Shown one piece after another: positions 1 to 9,234 of a stretch of 64,000 nucleotides of DNA (within the stretch, counting starts at the first letter, position 1; each line of letters opens with the position of its first letter). The DNA comes from Rhodocytophaga aerolata (GTDB lineage Bacteria; Bacteroidota; Bacteroidia; Cytophagales; 172606-1): positions 62,001 through 126,000 of the forward strand of contig NZ_JAUKPO010000007.1 in assembly GCF_030503435.1 (NCBI RefSeq), written 5' to 3'. Position numbers and translations under genes: made by a program. The notes under the pieces were generated by a model that saw nothing but the letters and a program-made list of their open reading frames with translations, did not search any database and was not told where the DNA came from.

Positions 1-1
1 T

Positions 2-2302
2 GGGTTGGCTTTAGGGGTGGCTTCGTGCCTGCTGCTTTTGCTGGTTGTCCGCAATGAGTTAGGCTATGATAACTTTCATTCAAAAGCCGACCGGATTTAC
101 CGGGTAACACTGAATGCGTTGGATTTCAATTCCAATGTTTCCCTGGCCGTAGCCCCAGCCATGCGCAATGATTTCAGTCAACTGGAGCAAATCACCCAGA
201 CTTTTTATCAGCGGGATGGCATGGTTGAGATCGGTGGCAACCGGTATAATGAAAAAAGCTTTGCCTATGCAGATGAACATTATTTCAACGTATTTGACTA
301 TGAATGGATAGCAGGCGACCGTAATACAGCTTTGCAGGAACCTAATACCGTTGTGCTTACCCAATCAATCGCAGCGAAGTATTTTGGTGATCAAAATCCC
401 ATAGGCCAAACCATCCGGCTCAATAACCAGTATGACTTGCAAGTGACTGGTCTTATCAAAGATGTACCCTCTAACACCCATTTTCCTTTTATCTTTCTGG
501 CCTCCTGGAAAACCTTAGAGAAAAATTTCAAAAACGGGTTAACTAATTTCTGGAACATTCCCGGGGGGAGTTACTTATATATTCTGCTGCCGGAAAGCTA
601 TTCGGTAAAGCAACTGGAAGCAGGTATTAAACCGTTTCTTAAGAAGAATTGGGGCGAAGAGGTGGCAAAGTCTGCCAATATGCCTATTCAGCCTCTCCAC
701 AATATTCATTTCGATCAGCGGTATATAAACAATATTATTACCCCTACCGGCCGGGAAACCTTTTATGCACTGGCTGGCGTAGCCTTATTCATTATCATTA
801 CGGCTTGTATCAACTTTGTGAATCTGGCCACGGCACAAGCCATTAAACGTTCAAAAGAAGTGGGCGTGCGGAAAGTACTCGGCGCACAACGGGTAGAACT
901 GATCTGGCAGTTTCTGGGCGAAGTTACGTTATTGGTGCTATTATCTGTGTTCATTGCTTTAGTAACCACCCGGTTGGCATTGCCTGCCATGAGCCAGTAC
1001 CTGGATATTAACATCAGTGTATCACAGCTACTAGCCCCTTCTTTTATTGCCATTATTCTTACGCTTACCATTAGCATGATCTTACTTTCTGGTATATATC
1101 CGGCACTGGTACAATCAGGGTTTAGGCCGGCACTGGCATTGAAAAGCAAAATGGCAGCTCCCTCTTCTAAAGGCTTAACGCTGCGTAAAAGTCTGGTAGT
1201 TATTCAGTTCTGCATTTCGCAAATACTGATTATTGGCACTGTGGTAGTAGCCAGCCAGATGGATTTTTTCCGTAATCAAAACTTAGGCTTTAGCAAAGAA
1301 GCTGTTTTAACATTCGGGCTCCCGGGAGCCGACCAAAATAAACGCGATGTACTACGGACAGCATTATTGAGTTATCCTGGTGTACAGGAAATCAGCTTTG
1401 CTTCGGGTGCCCCGGCTTATAACAATAATTTCACCTCCTTTCAATCCAAAGAACTAGGACTAACGGAAGACGACGTAACAGAAGTAAAATTCGTAGACGA
1501 AAAGTATATGGGTATGTTTGGCTTTGAGCTGCTTGCCGGCAAAGCCATTACAGAAGCCAATAGAAAAGACAGCACCTTTAATATAGTCGTGAATGAAACC
1601 CTGATACATAAGCTGGGCATTACCGATCCGGGAGAGGCGATTGGCAAAACTATCACCATTAATGGAGATTTGACAGTGCCGATTATGGGCGTAGTACGTG
1701 ATTTTCAGAGTGAATCGAAACACAAAAAAATACGGGCTTGTGTAATGGCCTATCTGCCAGATGCCTTTGGGCAGGTTAGTGTACGAATAGAGCCCAAACA
1801 AATGCGGCAAACTATACAAGCTATAGATAAATTATGGTCGGCTACTTTTCCGGAATACTTATTTGAATATGAGTTTCTAGATGAGCACATTGCCAGTATG
1901 TACAAACAGGAAGAACGGATGTATATGGCTTTTCAGTTGTTTTCTGCCATTGCCATATTCATTGGATGCCTGGGTTTATATGGCCTGGTATCTTTCATGG
2001 CCCTTCAAAAAACAAAAGAAATAGGTATCCGCAAAGTACTGGGAGCCTCCGTATGGAATATTGTCTACTTGTTTACCAGAGAATTTGCCGGATTAATTCT
2101 GATTTCTTTCCTGATAGCTGCGCCAATAGCGTATTATATGATGTATGCCTGGCTCCAGAATTTTGCCTATAGCATTAGTATTGGCTGGACTGTATTCCTG
2201 GTAGCTGTTCTGGCTTCCTTTATAATTGCCGCCCTTACGGTGAGTTACCGGTCTATAACTGCAGCTTTGGTAAATCCGGTGAAAAGTTTGAGGAGTGAAT
2301 AA
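2..2302 (+). CDS. ABC transporter permease, FtsX/MacB type (5' truncated by window edge)
   Basis: The reading frame is open from the first bases, so the N-terminus and first membrane segment begin outside the window; the usual opening of the family, ending in GLALGVAS, is visible only in part. A periplasmic MacB_PCD-like domain follows, then FtsX membrane segments with the typical KEVGVRKVLGA motif. A second periplasmic domain and a second FtsX block (KEIGIRKVLGAS) lead to the terminal NPVKSLRSE. This eight-helix-type Bacteroidota permease usually works with a separate ATPase in efflux or lipoprotein/peptide handling; no ATPase gene is visible here. It is a tandem paralogue of the next gene, 139 bp away on the same strand. 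Confidence 0.9.
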   Translation, partial: GLALGVASCLLLLLVVRNELGYDNFHSKADRIYRVTLNALDFNSNVSLAVAPAMRNDFSQLEQITQTFYQRDGMVEIGGNRYNEKSFAYADEHYFNVFDYEWIAGDRNTALQEPNTVVLTQSIAAKYFGDQNPIGQTIRLNNQYDLQVTGLIKDVPSNTHFPFIFLASWKTLEKNFKNGLTNFWNIPGGSYLYILLPESYSVKQLEAGIKPFLKKNWGEEVAKSANMPIQPLHNIHFDQRYINNIITPTGRETFYALAGVALFIIITACINFVNLATAQAIKRSKEVGVRKVLGAQRVELIWQFLGEVTLLVLLSVFIALVTTRLALPAMSQYLDINISVSQLLAPSFIAIILTLTISMILLSGIYPALVQSGFRPALALKSKMAAPSSKGLTLRKSLVVIQFCISQILIIGTVVVASQMDFFRNQNLGFSKEAVLTFGLPGADQNKRDVLRTALLSYPGVQEISFASGAPAYNNNFTSFQSKELGLTEDDVTEVKFVDEKYMGMFGFELLAGKAITEANRKDSTFNIVVNETLIHKLGITDPGEAIGKTITINGDLTVPIMGVVRDFQSESKHKKIRACVMAYLPDAFGQVSVRIEPKQMRQTIQAIDKLWSATFPEYLFEYEFLDEHIASMYKQEERMYMAFQLFSAIAIFIGCLGLYGLVSFMALQKTKEIGIRKVLGASVWNIVYLFTREFAGLILISFLIAAPIAYYMMYAWLQNFAYSISIGWTVFLVAVLASFIIAALTVSYRSITAALVNPVKSLRSE

Positions 2303-2441
2303 ACCTGGTGCATACGGCAGAGAGCCTGGCAGGTAAATACATTTTATAAGTCCGGCTTTCTGCTAAGCTTGCCATTACGGTTCCGCAATTGATCAAACAA
2401 ATAATCTGCGATTTAGTTAAGTTATTATTCCTCATAGTTTT

Positions 2442-4829
2442 ATGCTGAAAAATTACCTGCAGATTGCCTGGAGAAATCTGCGCAAACAGAAATTTTACGC
2501 CTTTCTCAATATTACGGGTCTTACTTTAGGCCTTGCTTGTTGTTTGCTCATTGGTTTGTATATGCTGGATGCTACCAGTTACGATGCTTTTCATGAGAAA
2601 GCCGACCGGATCATGCTTTTTCAGCAGTGGGAAGGGCAGTCGGGCAGCGGCAATGGATTTGCCCCCAGATTAAAGGAGCAAATTTCCCAGATAGAAAAAA
2701 CGGTGCGGTTAGCCGGAAACAATGCCTTGCTTGCCACGCCTACCACAGCGTATTATGAACCCTATTTCTATTTTGCTGACAGTACGGTTTTTGATGTGTT
2801 TACCTTTACATTCTTACAAGGAAATGCCTCCACAGCTCTACAATCGCCGTATGGCCTGGTTATTTCCCGGCGGATGGCTACCAAATATTTTCCTAACGAA
2901 AATCCTATTGGTAAAACCCTGAAGTTTGGTAATAAATATCCTTTAACTATTAGTGGTGTGATAGAGAACTTGCCTTCTAATTCGCATATGACGGTAGATT
3001 TTCTCTGCAACTATGTGCATGCAAAAGAATTAGCCGGCTTTATGCGTGAATCGTACTGGGAGGCTCCCGGCGCTACGTATTTGTTGCTTTCCGAAGGCAG
3101 TACGAAAGAGGATGTACTAGCCCAATTTCCGAACTTTATAAAAAACACCGGCGATCAGAATGCAGGTGTGTGGAAGTTAGGTGTAATTCCGCTACGGGAT
3201 ATTTACCTGAAAGCTACCTTAGACGGGCAGGTAAAGGCACAGCGGGCTATTGAATATGTCTATATTTTTGGCGCAGTAGGGCTGTTTATTCTGATTCTGG
3301 CTTGTTTTAACTACATCAACCTGACACTTGCCCGTTCTTCCAAGCGGGGTAAGGAAGTGGGAGTCCGCAAAGTGGCTGGGGCTACCCGTAGCCAGTTAGT
3401 ATATCAGTTTTTAACAGAATCGGCCATGTTTACTGGCATTGCAGTGGTTCTGGCTTTGGCAATTGTGTACGTATTTTTGCCTTACTTTAATACTCTGGCC
3501 GAAAAAAATCTTTCTACAGGAATCCTTTATACGCCTTTCCGGATAGCCGTGCTGGCACTAACAGTGGTTTTGTTGAGTTTACTAACGGGTGTATATCCGG
3601 CGCTGGCTTTGTCTTCATTCAAACCCATACGTGTGCTGAAAAGCGATGTGGTGAAGGGGGTGAGTAATGGCCTTTTCCGAAAGGTCCTGGTAGTTACTCA
3701 ATTTGCCGTATCCGTCATTATGATTGTAGCTACGGTGGTTGTGTGGAATCAGTTGGAGTACATAAATAACAAAAGTCTTGGATACGCGCAGGAACAAGTA
3801 CTTACCATTTCTTTTAGAGATGTGCCGGAGAATAGCAAAGAAACATTTAAGAAAGAAGTAGAAAGCCTGGCAGCAGTACAATCGGCTACCATTTGTACAG
3901 GATTACCAGGCACTGGTGAGGCCAGAGGCGATAAGCTGGTGGCTGCATTTGTACCATCCGGAGCTGCTTCAGGAGGTATCATGCATATCAATACAGACCC
4001 TGGCTTTGCAGCTACCTTTGATATACAGGTAAAGGCCGGACGGAATTTTGATAATACCCGCCCCGCCGATAAAGAAGCATTTCTAGTAAATGAGGCGGCG
4101 ATGAAGTATTTTGGGTGGGAGACAATAGAAGGGAAAAGAGTTGGCTACTATACCTACCAGTATACACCAGAGGGCGGCTATAAAGAAGTACCTGTTACTG
4201 GTGAAGTAATAGGCGTACTGGCAGATTATCACCATGCCGATTTAAAAAGCCTGATTATGCCCATGATCTTTTCCTATAATACAGCCTGGGCTAACAAAAT
4301 GGCTATAAAAGTTAATACAACTGCATCGCTGAGTGAGACCGTGAAGGCGATAGAGAAAAAATGGAATGCCCTTTTCCCCGAACAGCCGTTTGAGTACCAG
4401 TTTCTGGACGATACCTTCCAGAAAGCCTACCTCGCTGAAATGAAAACGGGTCAGGTATTTAGCCTGTTTGCCTTGCTGGCTATTACTATTTCCTGTTTAG
4501 GCTTATTTGGTCTGGCTGCCTATACCGCCGAGCAACGGACTAAAGAAATAGGTATCCGCAAAGTCTTAGGCGCTTCTGTGAGCAATATTACTTCCCTGCT
4601 TTCCAAAGATTTTCTGCTACTGGTAGCCTTATCCACCGGTATTGCCTGGCCATTGGCCTGGTATGCCATGAGCAAATGGCTGGAGAATTTTGCTTATCAC
4701 ATTGATCTTAGCCCATGGATATTTATTGCATCCGGTGGAATAGCACTAGTTATTGCCTTGTTTACTGTCAGCTTTCAATCCATTAAAGCAGCCATAGCAA
4801 ACCCAGTAAAAAGTCTGAGGAGCGAGTAA
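2442..4829 (+). CDS. ABC transporter permease, FtsX/MacB type
   Basis: Complete 795-residue paralogue of the preceding gene. It starts MLKNYLQIAWRNLRKQKFYA, the usual cytoplasmic start before TM1. It then has a periplasmic MacB_PCD-like domain, FtsX membrane segments around residues 270-400 with KEVGVRKVAGA, a second periplasmic domain, and a C-terminal FtsX block with KEIGIRKVLGAS ending NPVKSLRSE. Such permeases sit in the inner membrane and are driven by a MacB/LolD-like ATPase, which is not encoded nearby. The substrate cannot be told from the sequence. The tandem pair probably arose by duplication. Confidence 0.92.
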   Translation: MLKNYLQIAWRNLRKQKFYAFLNITGLTLGLACCLLIGLYMLDATSYDAFHEKADRIMLFQQWEGQSGSGNGFAPRLKEQISQIEKTVRLAGNNALLATPTTAYYEPYFYFADSTVFDVFTFTFLQGNASTALQSPYGLVISRRMATKYFPNENPIGKTLKFGNKYPLTISGVIENLPSNSHMTVDFLCNYVHAKELAGFMRESYWEAPGATYLLLSEGSTKEDVLAQFPNFIKNTGDQNAGVWKLGVIPLRDIYLKATLDGQVKAQRAIEYVYIFGAVGLFILILACFNYINLTLARSSKRGKEVGVRKVAGATRSQLVYQFLTESAMFTGIAVVLALAIVYVFLPYFNTLAEKNLSTGILYTPFRIAVLALTVVLLSLLTGVYPALALSSFKPIRVLKSDVVKGVSNGLFRKVLVVTQFAVSVIMIVATVVVWNQLEYINNKSLGYAQEQVLTISFRDVPENSKETFKKEVESLAAVQSATICTGLPGTGEARGDKLVAAFVPSGAASGGIMHINTDPGFAATFDIQVKAGRNFDNTRPADKEAFLVNEAAMKYFGWETIEGKRVGYYTYQYTPEGGYKEVPVTGEVIGVLADYHHADLKSLIMPMIFSYNTAWANKMAIKVNTTASLSETVKAIEKKWNALFPEQPFEYQFLDDTFQKAYLAEMKTGQVFSLFALLAITISCLGLFGLAAYTAEQRTKEIGIRKVLGASVSNITSLLSKDFLLLVALSTGIAWPLAWYAMSKWLENFAYHIDLSPWIFIASGGIALVIALFTVSFQSIKAAIANPVKSLRSE

Positions 4830-5009
4830 TATGCATGCGTAAACTGGATTAGCAAATACATGAAATGCATCAATTCTTTTCTAATGCTGTACTAATTACA
4901 AGCTTACCACTTGCTGTTCAAGGCTATCATGCAAAATTTAAGATATTCCCCTTTTGGATATGTTGGTATAAAGTTATAAGTTTGCACCTCCAATTAAATT
5001 CTTAGTACC

Positions 5010-5177
5010 ATGGGCGTCACTAGATTAAAAAGAAAAGAAAGAAAAAACAGAGCTATAGCTAATAATAAACAGTCGGCTATCAAAGACTTAATTAAAAAGC
5101 CTGTTATTAAAAATGTGGATATTGAAGCAATAAAGAAAGAATTTGCTGAGAAAGCTAAATCTGAGAAAAAGGCTTAA
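5010..5177 (+). CDS. small basic conserved protein (55 aa)
   Basis: A 55-codon ORF, starting MGVTRLKRKERKNRAIANN and ending KSEKKA, rich in Lys and Arg. Short highly basic proteins beginning MG(V/I)TRLKRKERRN are common in Bacteroidota, which supports the call; their function is unknown to me, and ribosome or nucleic-acid association is only a guess from charge. It stands alone between the permease pair and the rhodanese gene and is followed 30 bp later by a good hairpin terminator, so it is probably its own transcript. Confidence 0.7.
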   Translation: MGVTRLKRKERKNRAIANNKQSAIKDLIKKPVIKNVDIEAIKKEFAEKAKSEKKA

Positions 5178-5206
5178 TTTTACATATATATTCACTGGCA
5201 AAATTT

Positions 5207-5237
5207 AGGTGAGGGCAATAGCTTCACCTTTTTTTGT
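5207..5237 (+). terminator. rho-independent terminator of the small basic protein gene
   Basis: AGGTGA and TCACCT arms enclose a short GC-containing loop and are followed by a run of seven T. It is placed just downstream of the 55-aa gene. Confidence 0.75.
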
Positions 5238-5304
5238 TTCTATATCGTAAAATATGTTATTTAATGTAATAGTACATCTATTAACAGACTAGTTACACTT
5301 TCGT

Positions 5305-5694
5305 ATGAAAAATTATATTCATAGCATTTTTGTTTTCTTTTGGATAGCCATTACTCTACCTGCTTGCACCTCCGGAGAAAAGACAGCTTCAAGTCTGGAA
5401 CCAAAAGTATTTGCCGAGCAGGTGAACCAGGGAATTGTGCTGGATGTACGTACAACGGAAGAGTTTACAGAAAGCCATTTACCAGATGCCCGGAACATAG
5501 ACTATAAAAACGAAGCCTTTAAAGATTCTATCCAAACACTAGATAAAAGCAAACCTTATTACGTGTATTGCAAATCCGGCGTGCGATCCGGAAAGGCAGC
5601 TGAGATTATGCGGGAAATGGGATTTACCCGGGTGTATAATATGGAGGGAGGCATTGATGCCTGGAAGAAAGAAGGTATGCCACTCAATAACTAA
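5305..5694 (+). CDS. rhodanese-like lipoprotein
   Basis: 129 residues. An N-terminal signal with lipobox LPAC at about residues 18-21 predicts a lipid-anchored periplasmic or outer-membrane protein. The rest is a single rhodanese domain: VLDVRTTEEF near residue 50, and the active-site loop YCKSGVRSGKA with the catalytic Cys near residue 93. Single-domain rhodaneses carry persulfide sulfur to acceptors such as cyanide or thiols; the partner is unknown. It is monocistronic, with hairpin terminators on both sides. Confidence 0.88.
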   Translation: MKNYIHSIFVFFWIAITLPACTSGEKTASSLEPKVFAEQVNQGIVLDVRTTEEFTESHLPDARNIDYKNEAFKDSIQTLDKSKPYYVYCKSGVRSGKAAEIMREMGFTRVYNMEGGIDAWKKEGMPLNN

Positions 5695-5713
5695 GCAACT
5701 AATTTAATCGCAC

Positions 5714-5754
5714 AATCGCCTTTGCAAGCCTGTTTGTGAAGGCGATTATTTTTT
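5714..5754 (+). terminator. terminator after rhodanese gene
   Basis: Nine-bp arms AATCGCCTT / AAGGCGATT, a 16-nt loop, then a T-rich tract. It lies 20 bp after the rhodanese stop codon. Confidence 0.75.
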
Positions 5755-5827
5755 CATCGCATCTCATACAACAAAGTACGGGCATTTTTCAGTATATTAA
5801 TCCATTAGCACCTAATTGCTCCTGTAT

Positions 5828-6589
5828 ATGCTTAAAGAAATAGGCCTAGGTTTTTCTACGTATTTTCAAGCACTTAGCTTTATTCAGGCAAACCGGCTTT
5901 GGAAATATGTGATTATCCCTGCTCTGCTTAATGTATTGCTGTTTGTAGGTGCTACTGTGCTGGTATGGCAATTTACAGGATTCATCAGCACTTGGATTAT
6001 TGATATAACAAATCTAGATACAGTTTCTGGAGAGACAGGCAATGTACTGGAGTGGATTGTAAGTGCTCTGATAACAATCATCAGCTTTTTTATTTATTTT
6101 AAACTCTACCGCTATACGATCCTCTTTCTGTCTGCTCCGGCACTGGCCCTACTGGCGGAAAAAACCCAGGAAATTCTCACAGGAATTACTCATCCATTCA
6201 ATAGTGCACAATTAATAAAGGATGTAGTAAGAGGCCTGGGCATTACCTTGAAGAACCTGATTAAAGAACTGGCTTTTACCATTCCATTGTATTTGCTGGC
6301 ACTCATTCCTCTGATTACGCCTTTTGCAACTGTAGCCATTTTGCTCATAGAAAGCTATTTTGTAGGCTTCTCCATGATTGATTACCGCAATGAGTTCCGA
6401 AGATTATCCGCCAGAGAGAGTAACCGCATTATTAAAAAACACCGGGGGCTAGCAGTAGGCAATGGCCTGGCTTTTAACCTGCTTTTGTTACTACCAATAA
6501 TAGGTGTATTACTTGCGCCACCCTTAGGTGCGGTAGCTGCCGGGCTTGCGTCTAATCAAGTATTAGATAAAGAACCAAATTTGCGGTGA
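5828..6589 (+). CDS. EI24/CysZ-like membrane protein
   Basis: About 253 residues from the ATG at 5828; an in-frame TTG lies four codons upstream, but MLKEIGLGFSTYFQA is the normal family start. There are four or more hydrophobic helices, a long amphipathic middle and a basic segment (SARESNRIIKKHRG) near residue 200 before the last membrane segment, as in EI24-domain proteins, the family of the sulfate permease CysZ. No cysteine-biosynthesis genes are next to it, so a sulfate role is not shown. Codon use and position look like core genome. Confidence 0.8.
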   Translation: MLKEIGLGFSTYFQALSFIQANRLWKYVIIPALLNVLLFVGATVLVWQFTGFISTWIIDITNLDTVSGETGNVLEWIVSALITIISFFIYFKLYRYTILFLSAPALALLAEKTQEILTGITHPFNSAQLIKDVVRGLGITLKNLIKELAFTIPLYLLALIPLITPFATVAILLIESYFVGFSMIDYRNEFRRLSARESNRIIKKHRGLAVGNGLAFNLLLLLPIIGVLLAPPLGAVAAGLASNQVLDKEPNLR

Positions 6590-6704
6590 AACTCTACGTT
6601 ATACACGTATAAATGTTTGTTTCATATTGAATAGCTGGTGCCCCATATTACTAGCCAGTGTTTGTAAGAGGCACTTCAAAAACTCCAGTTTAACCAAATT
6701 AACC

Positions 6705-8069
6705 ATGCCCATACAATCCATAAATCCCTATACGAATAAAGTAATCAAATCTTTTGAAGAAGATTCCGAAGATAAGGTAAACCAGGTTGTAGAGCTGGCT
6801 GGAGATACCTTCCGGTTCTGGAAAAAAACGACGTTTACCCACCGGAGCGAATTGATGCGGAAAACAGCTAAAATCTTGCGGGCGAAAGCACAGGTATTAG
6901 CTAAACTAATGGCTCAGGAAATGGGCAAGCCGCTAAAAGAAGGCATAGAAGAAATAAACAAATGTGCCCTTACCTGCGATTATTACGCAGATAATGCTGA
7001 AAAATTTCTCCAGGATGAAGTAATACAGGCTGAAGGCACAAAAAATCTACTTATCTATCAACCCATTGGAGCTATATTGGCTATTATGCCCTGGAATTTT
7101 CCCTTCTGGCAGGTATTCCGCTTTGCGGCTCCTACCCTGATGGCTGGTAATGTTGGGTTGTTAAAACATGCGTCTAATGTGCCGCAATGTGCCATGGCTA
7201 TAGAATCTATCTTTCTGGAGGCAGGCTTTCCGCAAGGCGTATTCCAGACACTTCTGGTTGGTTCCGATAAGGTAGAAAAGCTGATTGCCCATGATTATGT
7301 ACAAGCCGTTACCTTAACCGGGAGTGAAGCGGCGGGTTCTAAAGTAGCTGCGTTGGCTGGCAAGTATATAAAGAAATCGGTAATGGAACTGGGAGGCAGC
7401 GATCCTTTTATTGTTCTTCCCGATGCAGACCTTGATTATGCTGCCCAGATGGCTGTAAAAGGACGCATGATTAATACTGGCCAGAGTTGTATATGTGCCA
7501 AACGGTTTATTGTGTTTCAGAATGTAGCCGATAAGTTTACGCAACTGATGACCAATTATATGCTGAAATTGAAGATGGGCAACCCCCTAGAAGAAGGCGT
7601 AGATTATGGCCCTATGGCCCGTCAAGATCTGGCTAATGAACTGGTAGATCAGGTAAAACGCTCGGTAGATAAGGGAGCGGTTATTGTCACTGGGGGTGGC
7701 CGGCCGGTACGGGAAGGTGCTTTTTTCAACGCTACTATTCTGACCAATGTACGCCCTGGTACCCCTGCTTATGAAGAAGAAATGTTTGGTCCGGTGGCAG
7801 CTATTATTACCGTACGGGATGAAGAAGAAGCCATTGCAATTGCCAACGATTCCAGATATGGACTAGGCGGGTCAGTATGGACTAAAGACTTGAAGAAAGG
7901 CGAAGCCATCGCCAGAAAAATTGAGTCAGGCTTTGTTACAGTGAATGATATTGTAAAATCTGATCCCAGGTTGCCGTTTGGGGGTATTAAAAAATCTGGC
8001 TACGGCCGGGAACTGTCTCACCTGGGTATCCGGGAGTTTATGAATATTAAAACCCTGCGGATAAAGTAA
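6705..8069 (+). CDS. aldehyde dehydrogenase, succinate-semialdehyde type
   Basis: 454 residues from the ATG at 6705 ([19 protein letters not shown]); the longer frame upstream has no family match and is discounted. It has the full ALDH fold: a cofactor segment with [11 protein letters not shown], the general-base Glu in [10 protein letters not shown], the catalytic Cys in [12 protein letters not shown] and the C-terminal [13 protein letters not shown]. The length and the second Cys after the nucleophile fit NAD(P)-dependent succinate-semialdehyde dehydrogenases of the Sad/YneI group, which oxidise the semialdehyde to succinate. The exact substrate is inferred. It is convergent with the next gene, the two stop codons being adjacent. 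Confidence 0.88.
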   Translation: MPIQSINPYTNKVIKSFEEDSEDKVNQVVELAGDTFRFWKKTTFTHRSELMRKTAKILRAKAQVLAKLMAQEMGKPLKEGIEEINKCALTCDYYADNAEKFLQDEVIQAEGTKNLLIYQPIGAILAIMPWNFPFWQVFRFAAPTLMAGNVGLLKHASNVPQCAMAIESIFLEAGFPQGVFQTLLVGSDKVEKLIAHDYVQAVTLTGSEAAGSKVAALAGKYIKKSVMELGGSDPFIVLPDADLDYAAQMAVKGRMINTGQSCICAKRFIVFQNVADKFTQLMTNYMLKLKMGNPLEEGVDYGPMARQDLANELVDQVKRSVDKGAVIVTGGGRPVREGAFFNATILTNVRPGTPAYEEEMFGPVAAIITVRDEEEAIAIANDSRYGLGGSVWTKDLKKGEAIARKIESGFVTVNDIVKSDPRLPFGGIKKSGYGRELSHLGIREFMNIKTLRIK

Positions 8070-9095
8070 TTACGCTTTTCTTACCCGGATAGTAAACGCT
8101 TCCATCGGATTTTGGATAAGCAACTGGTCAATATCTTTTTGGCTGAATCCTTTTTGTTTCAGGGCCGGAAGAAATTCGGTAAACAACCGGTTGAATGGCT
8201 GGAACTTGCCGCCGTCTGGCTCACCTACATGGTACCAGCCGGCATCTTGTGACACCAGAACCCGGTCCAACAAATTTTGCTTTTTCAGGTGAGTGACCAT
8301 TTCTACATGCCGGCCTTCGTTGTCCCAGCCTATGCCATCTAATGATATCCAGCCGCCCTGTTTGGCGGCTTTTACATGAAAAGACAGATCTTCTTCGGCC
8401 TGGGCATGCACCCATATCCAGGCACTGGGATGCACTTTTTCTGTTTTTAGCACCTCTAGTTCATCCATGGCTCCAGTGGCTTTTCCGGTATGTACGGCTA
8501 TGGTAAGCCCGGTTTGCAGATGGGTCCGTGCAGCCGCCTGTATCAATTTCTGGTCAATAGCTGATAATTTGCCTTCATCTACGCCAATTTTAATAAAACC
8601 AGGCCGGATGCCAGTGCCCTCTATTCCTTGCTTAAATTCTTGTATCCACCGTTGTGCCAGCTGGTCTGCGGATTCGGTAAAGGCATGCGGAGGGAGACTT
8701 TCATCGTTGCGGGCACCATAATAACCGGTATTGGTCAGTATCTGCAATCCGCTGGCATCGGCCAGTTGCTTCAAAAGTAAAGGGTCACGGGCCAGGAAAG
8801 CAGGCGTACATTCTACCATTGTCTGGCAGCCCAGTTCTCTGGCTTGTTGCAGGTAAGGCAATACCTTGGTAAATACTTCTTCACGGTTGTAGCGGCTGGT
8901 ACTCACTTTTTCGGCACCCACAAAATCAACCATTACATGCTCATGAATGAGAGATAATCCCATTTGCCGGGCAGGTATTTCACCATTCACCGTAATAATG
9001 TTTTTCTCTTTTTGCAAAAATGCAGATATTGGCAAGGATGCAGCCAAACATCCGGCAGCTAGAGATGTTTTAATGAAGTGGCGGCGATTCGGCAT
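8070..9095 (-). CDS. exported phosphotriesterase-family metal hydrolase
   Basis: About 341 residues from the ATG giving MPNRRHFIKTSLAAG. The RR-x-F-x-K motif plus hydrophobic stretch suggests Tat export. The body is a phosphotriesterase/amidohydrolase barrel: LIHEHVMVDF carries the HxH metal pair, FIKIGVDEG supplies the bridging-lysine region, IAVHTGKA and IWVHAQAEE supply further His ligands, and VSQDAGW supplies the Asp. These enzymes are binuclear metal hydrolases acting on phosphotriesters or lactones; the natural substrate is unknown. A 7-codon longer start is possible but would disrupt the signal. Confidence 0.85.
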   Translation of the reverse strand: MPNRRHFIKTSLAAGCLAASLPISAFLQKEKNIITVNGEIPARQMGLSLIHEHVMVDFVGAEKVSTSRYNREEVFTKVLPYLQQARELGCQTMVECTPAFLARDPLLLKQLADASGLQILTNTGYYGARNDESLPPHAFTESADQLAQRWIQEFKQGIEGTGIRPGFIKIGVDEGKLSAIDQKLIQAAARTHLQTGLTIAVHTGKATGAMDELEVLKTEKVHPSAWIWVHAQAEEDLSFHVKAAKQGGWISLDGIGWDNEGRHVEMVTHLKKQNLLDRVLVSQDAGWYHVGEPDGGKFQPFNRLFTEFLPALKQKGFSQKDIDQLLIQNPMEAFTIRVRKA

Positions 9096-9234
9096 AAGGG
9101 TTTTCTGGTAAGTCATACACTTAATTTAAGGCATTTGTAGCAGGCATCAAACTCTTTACCAGGGTTTATCATCTCATTGAAAATAATTTACATACATACA
9201 CCAGGCAGATCATCTGCAAACAACCTATTCCTTT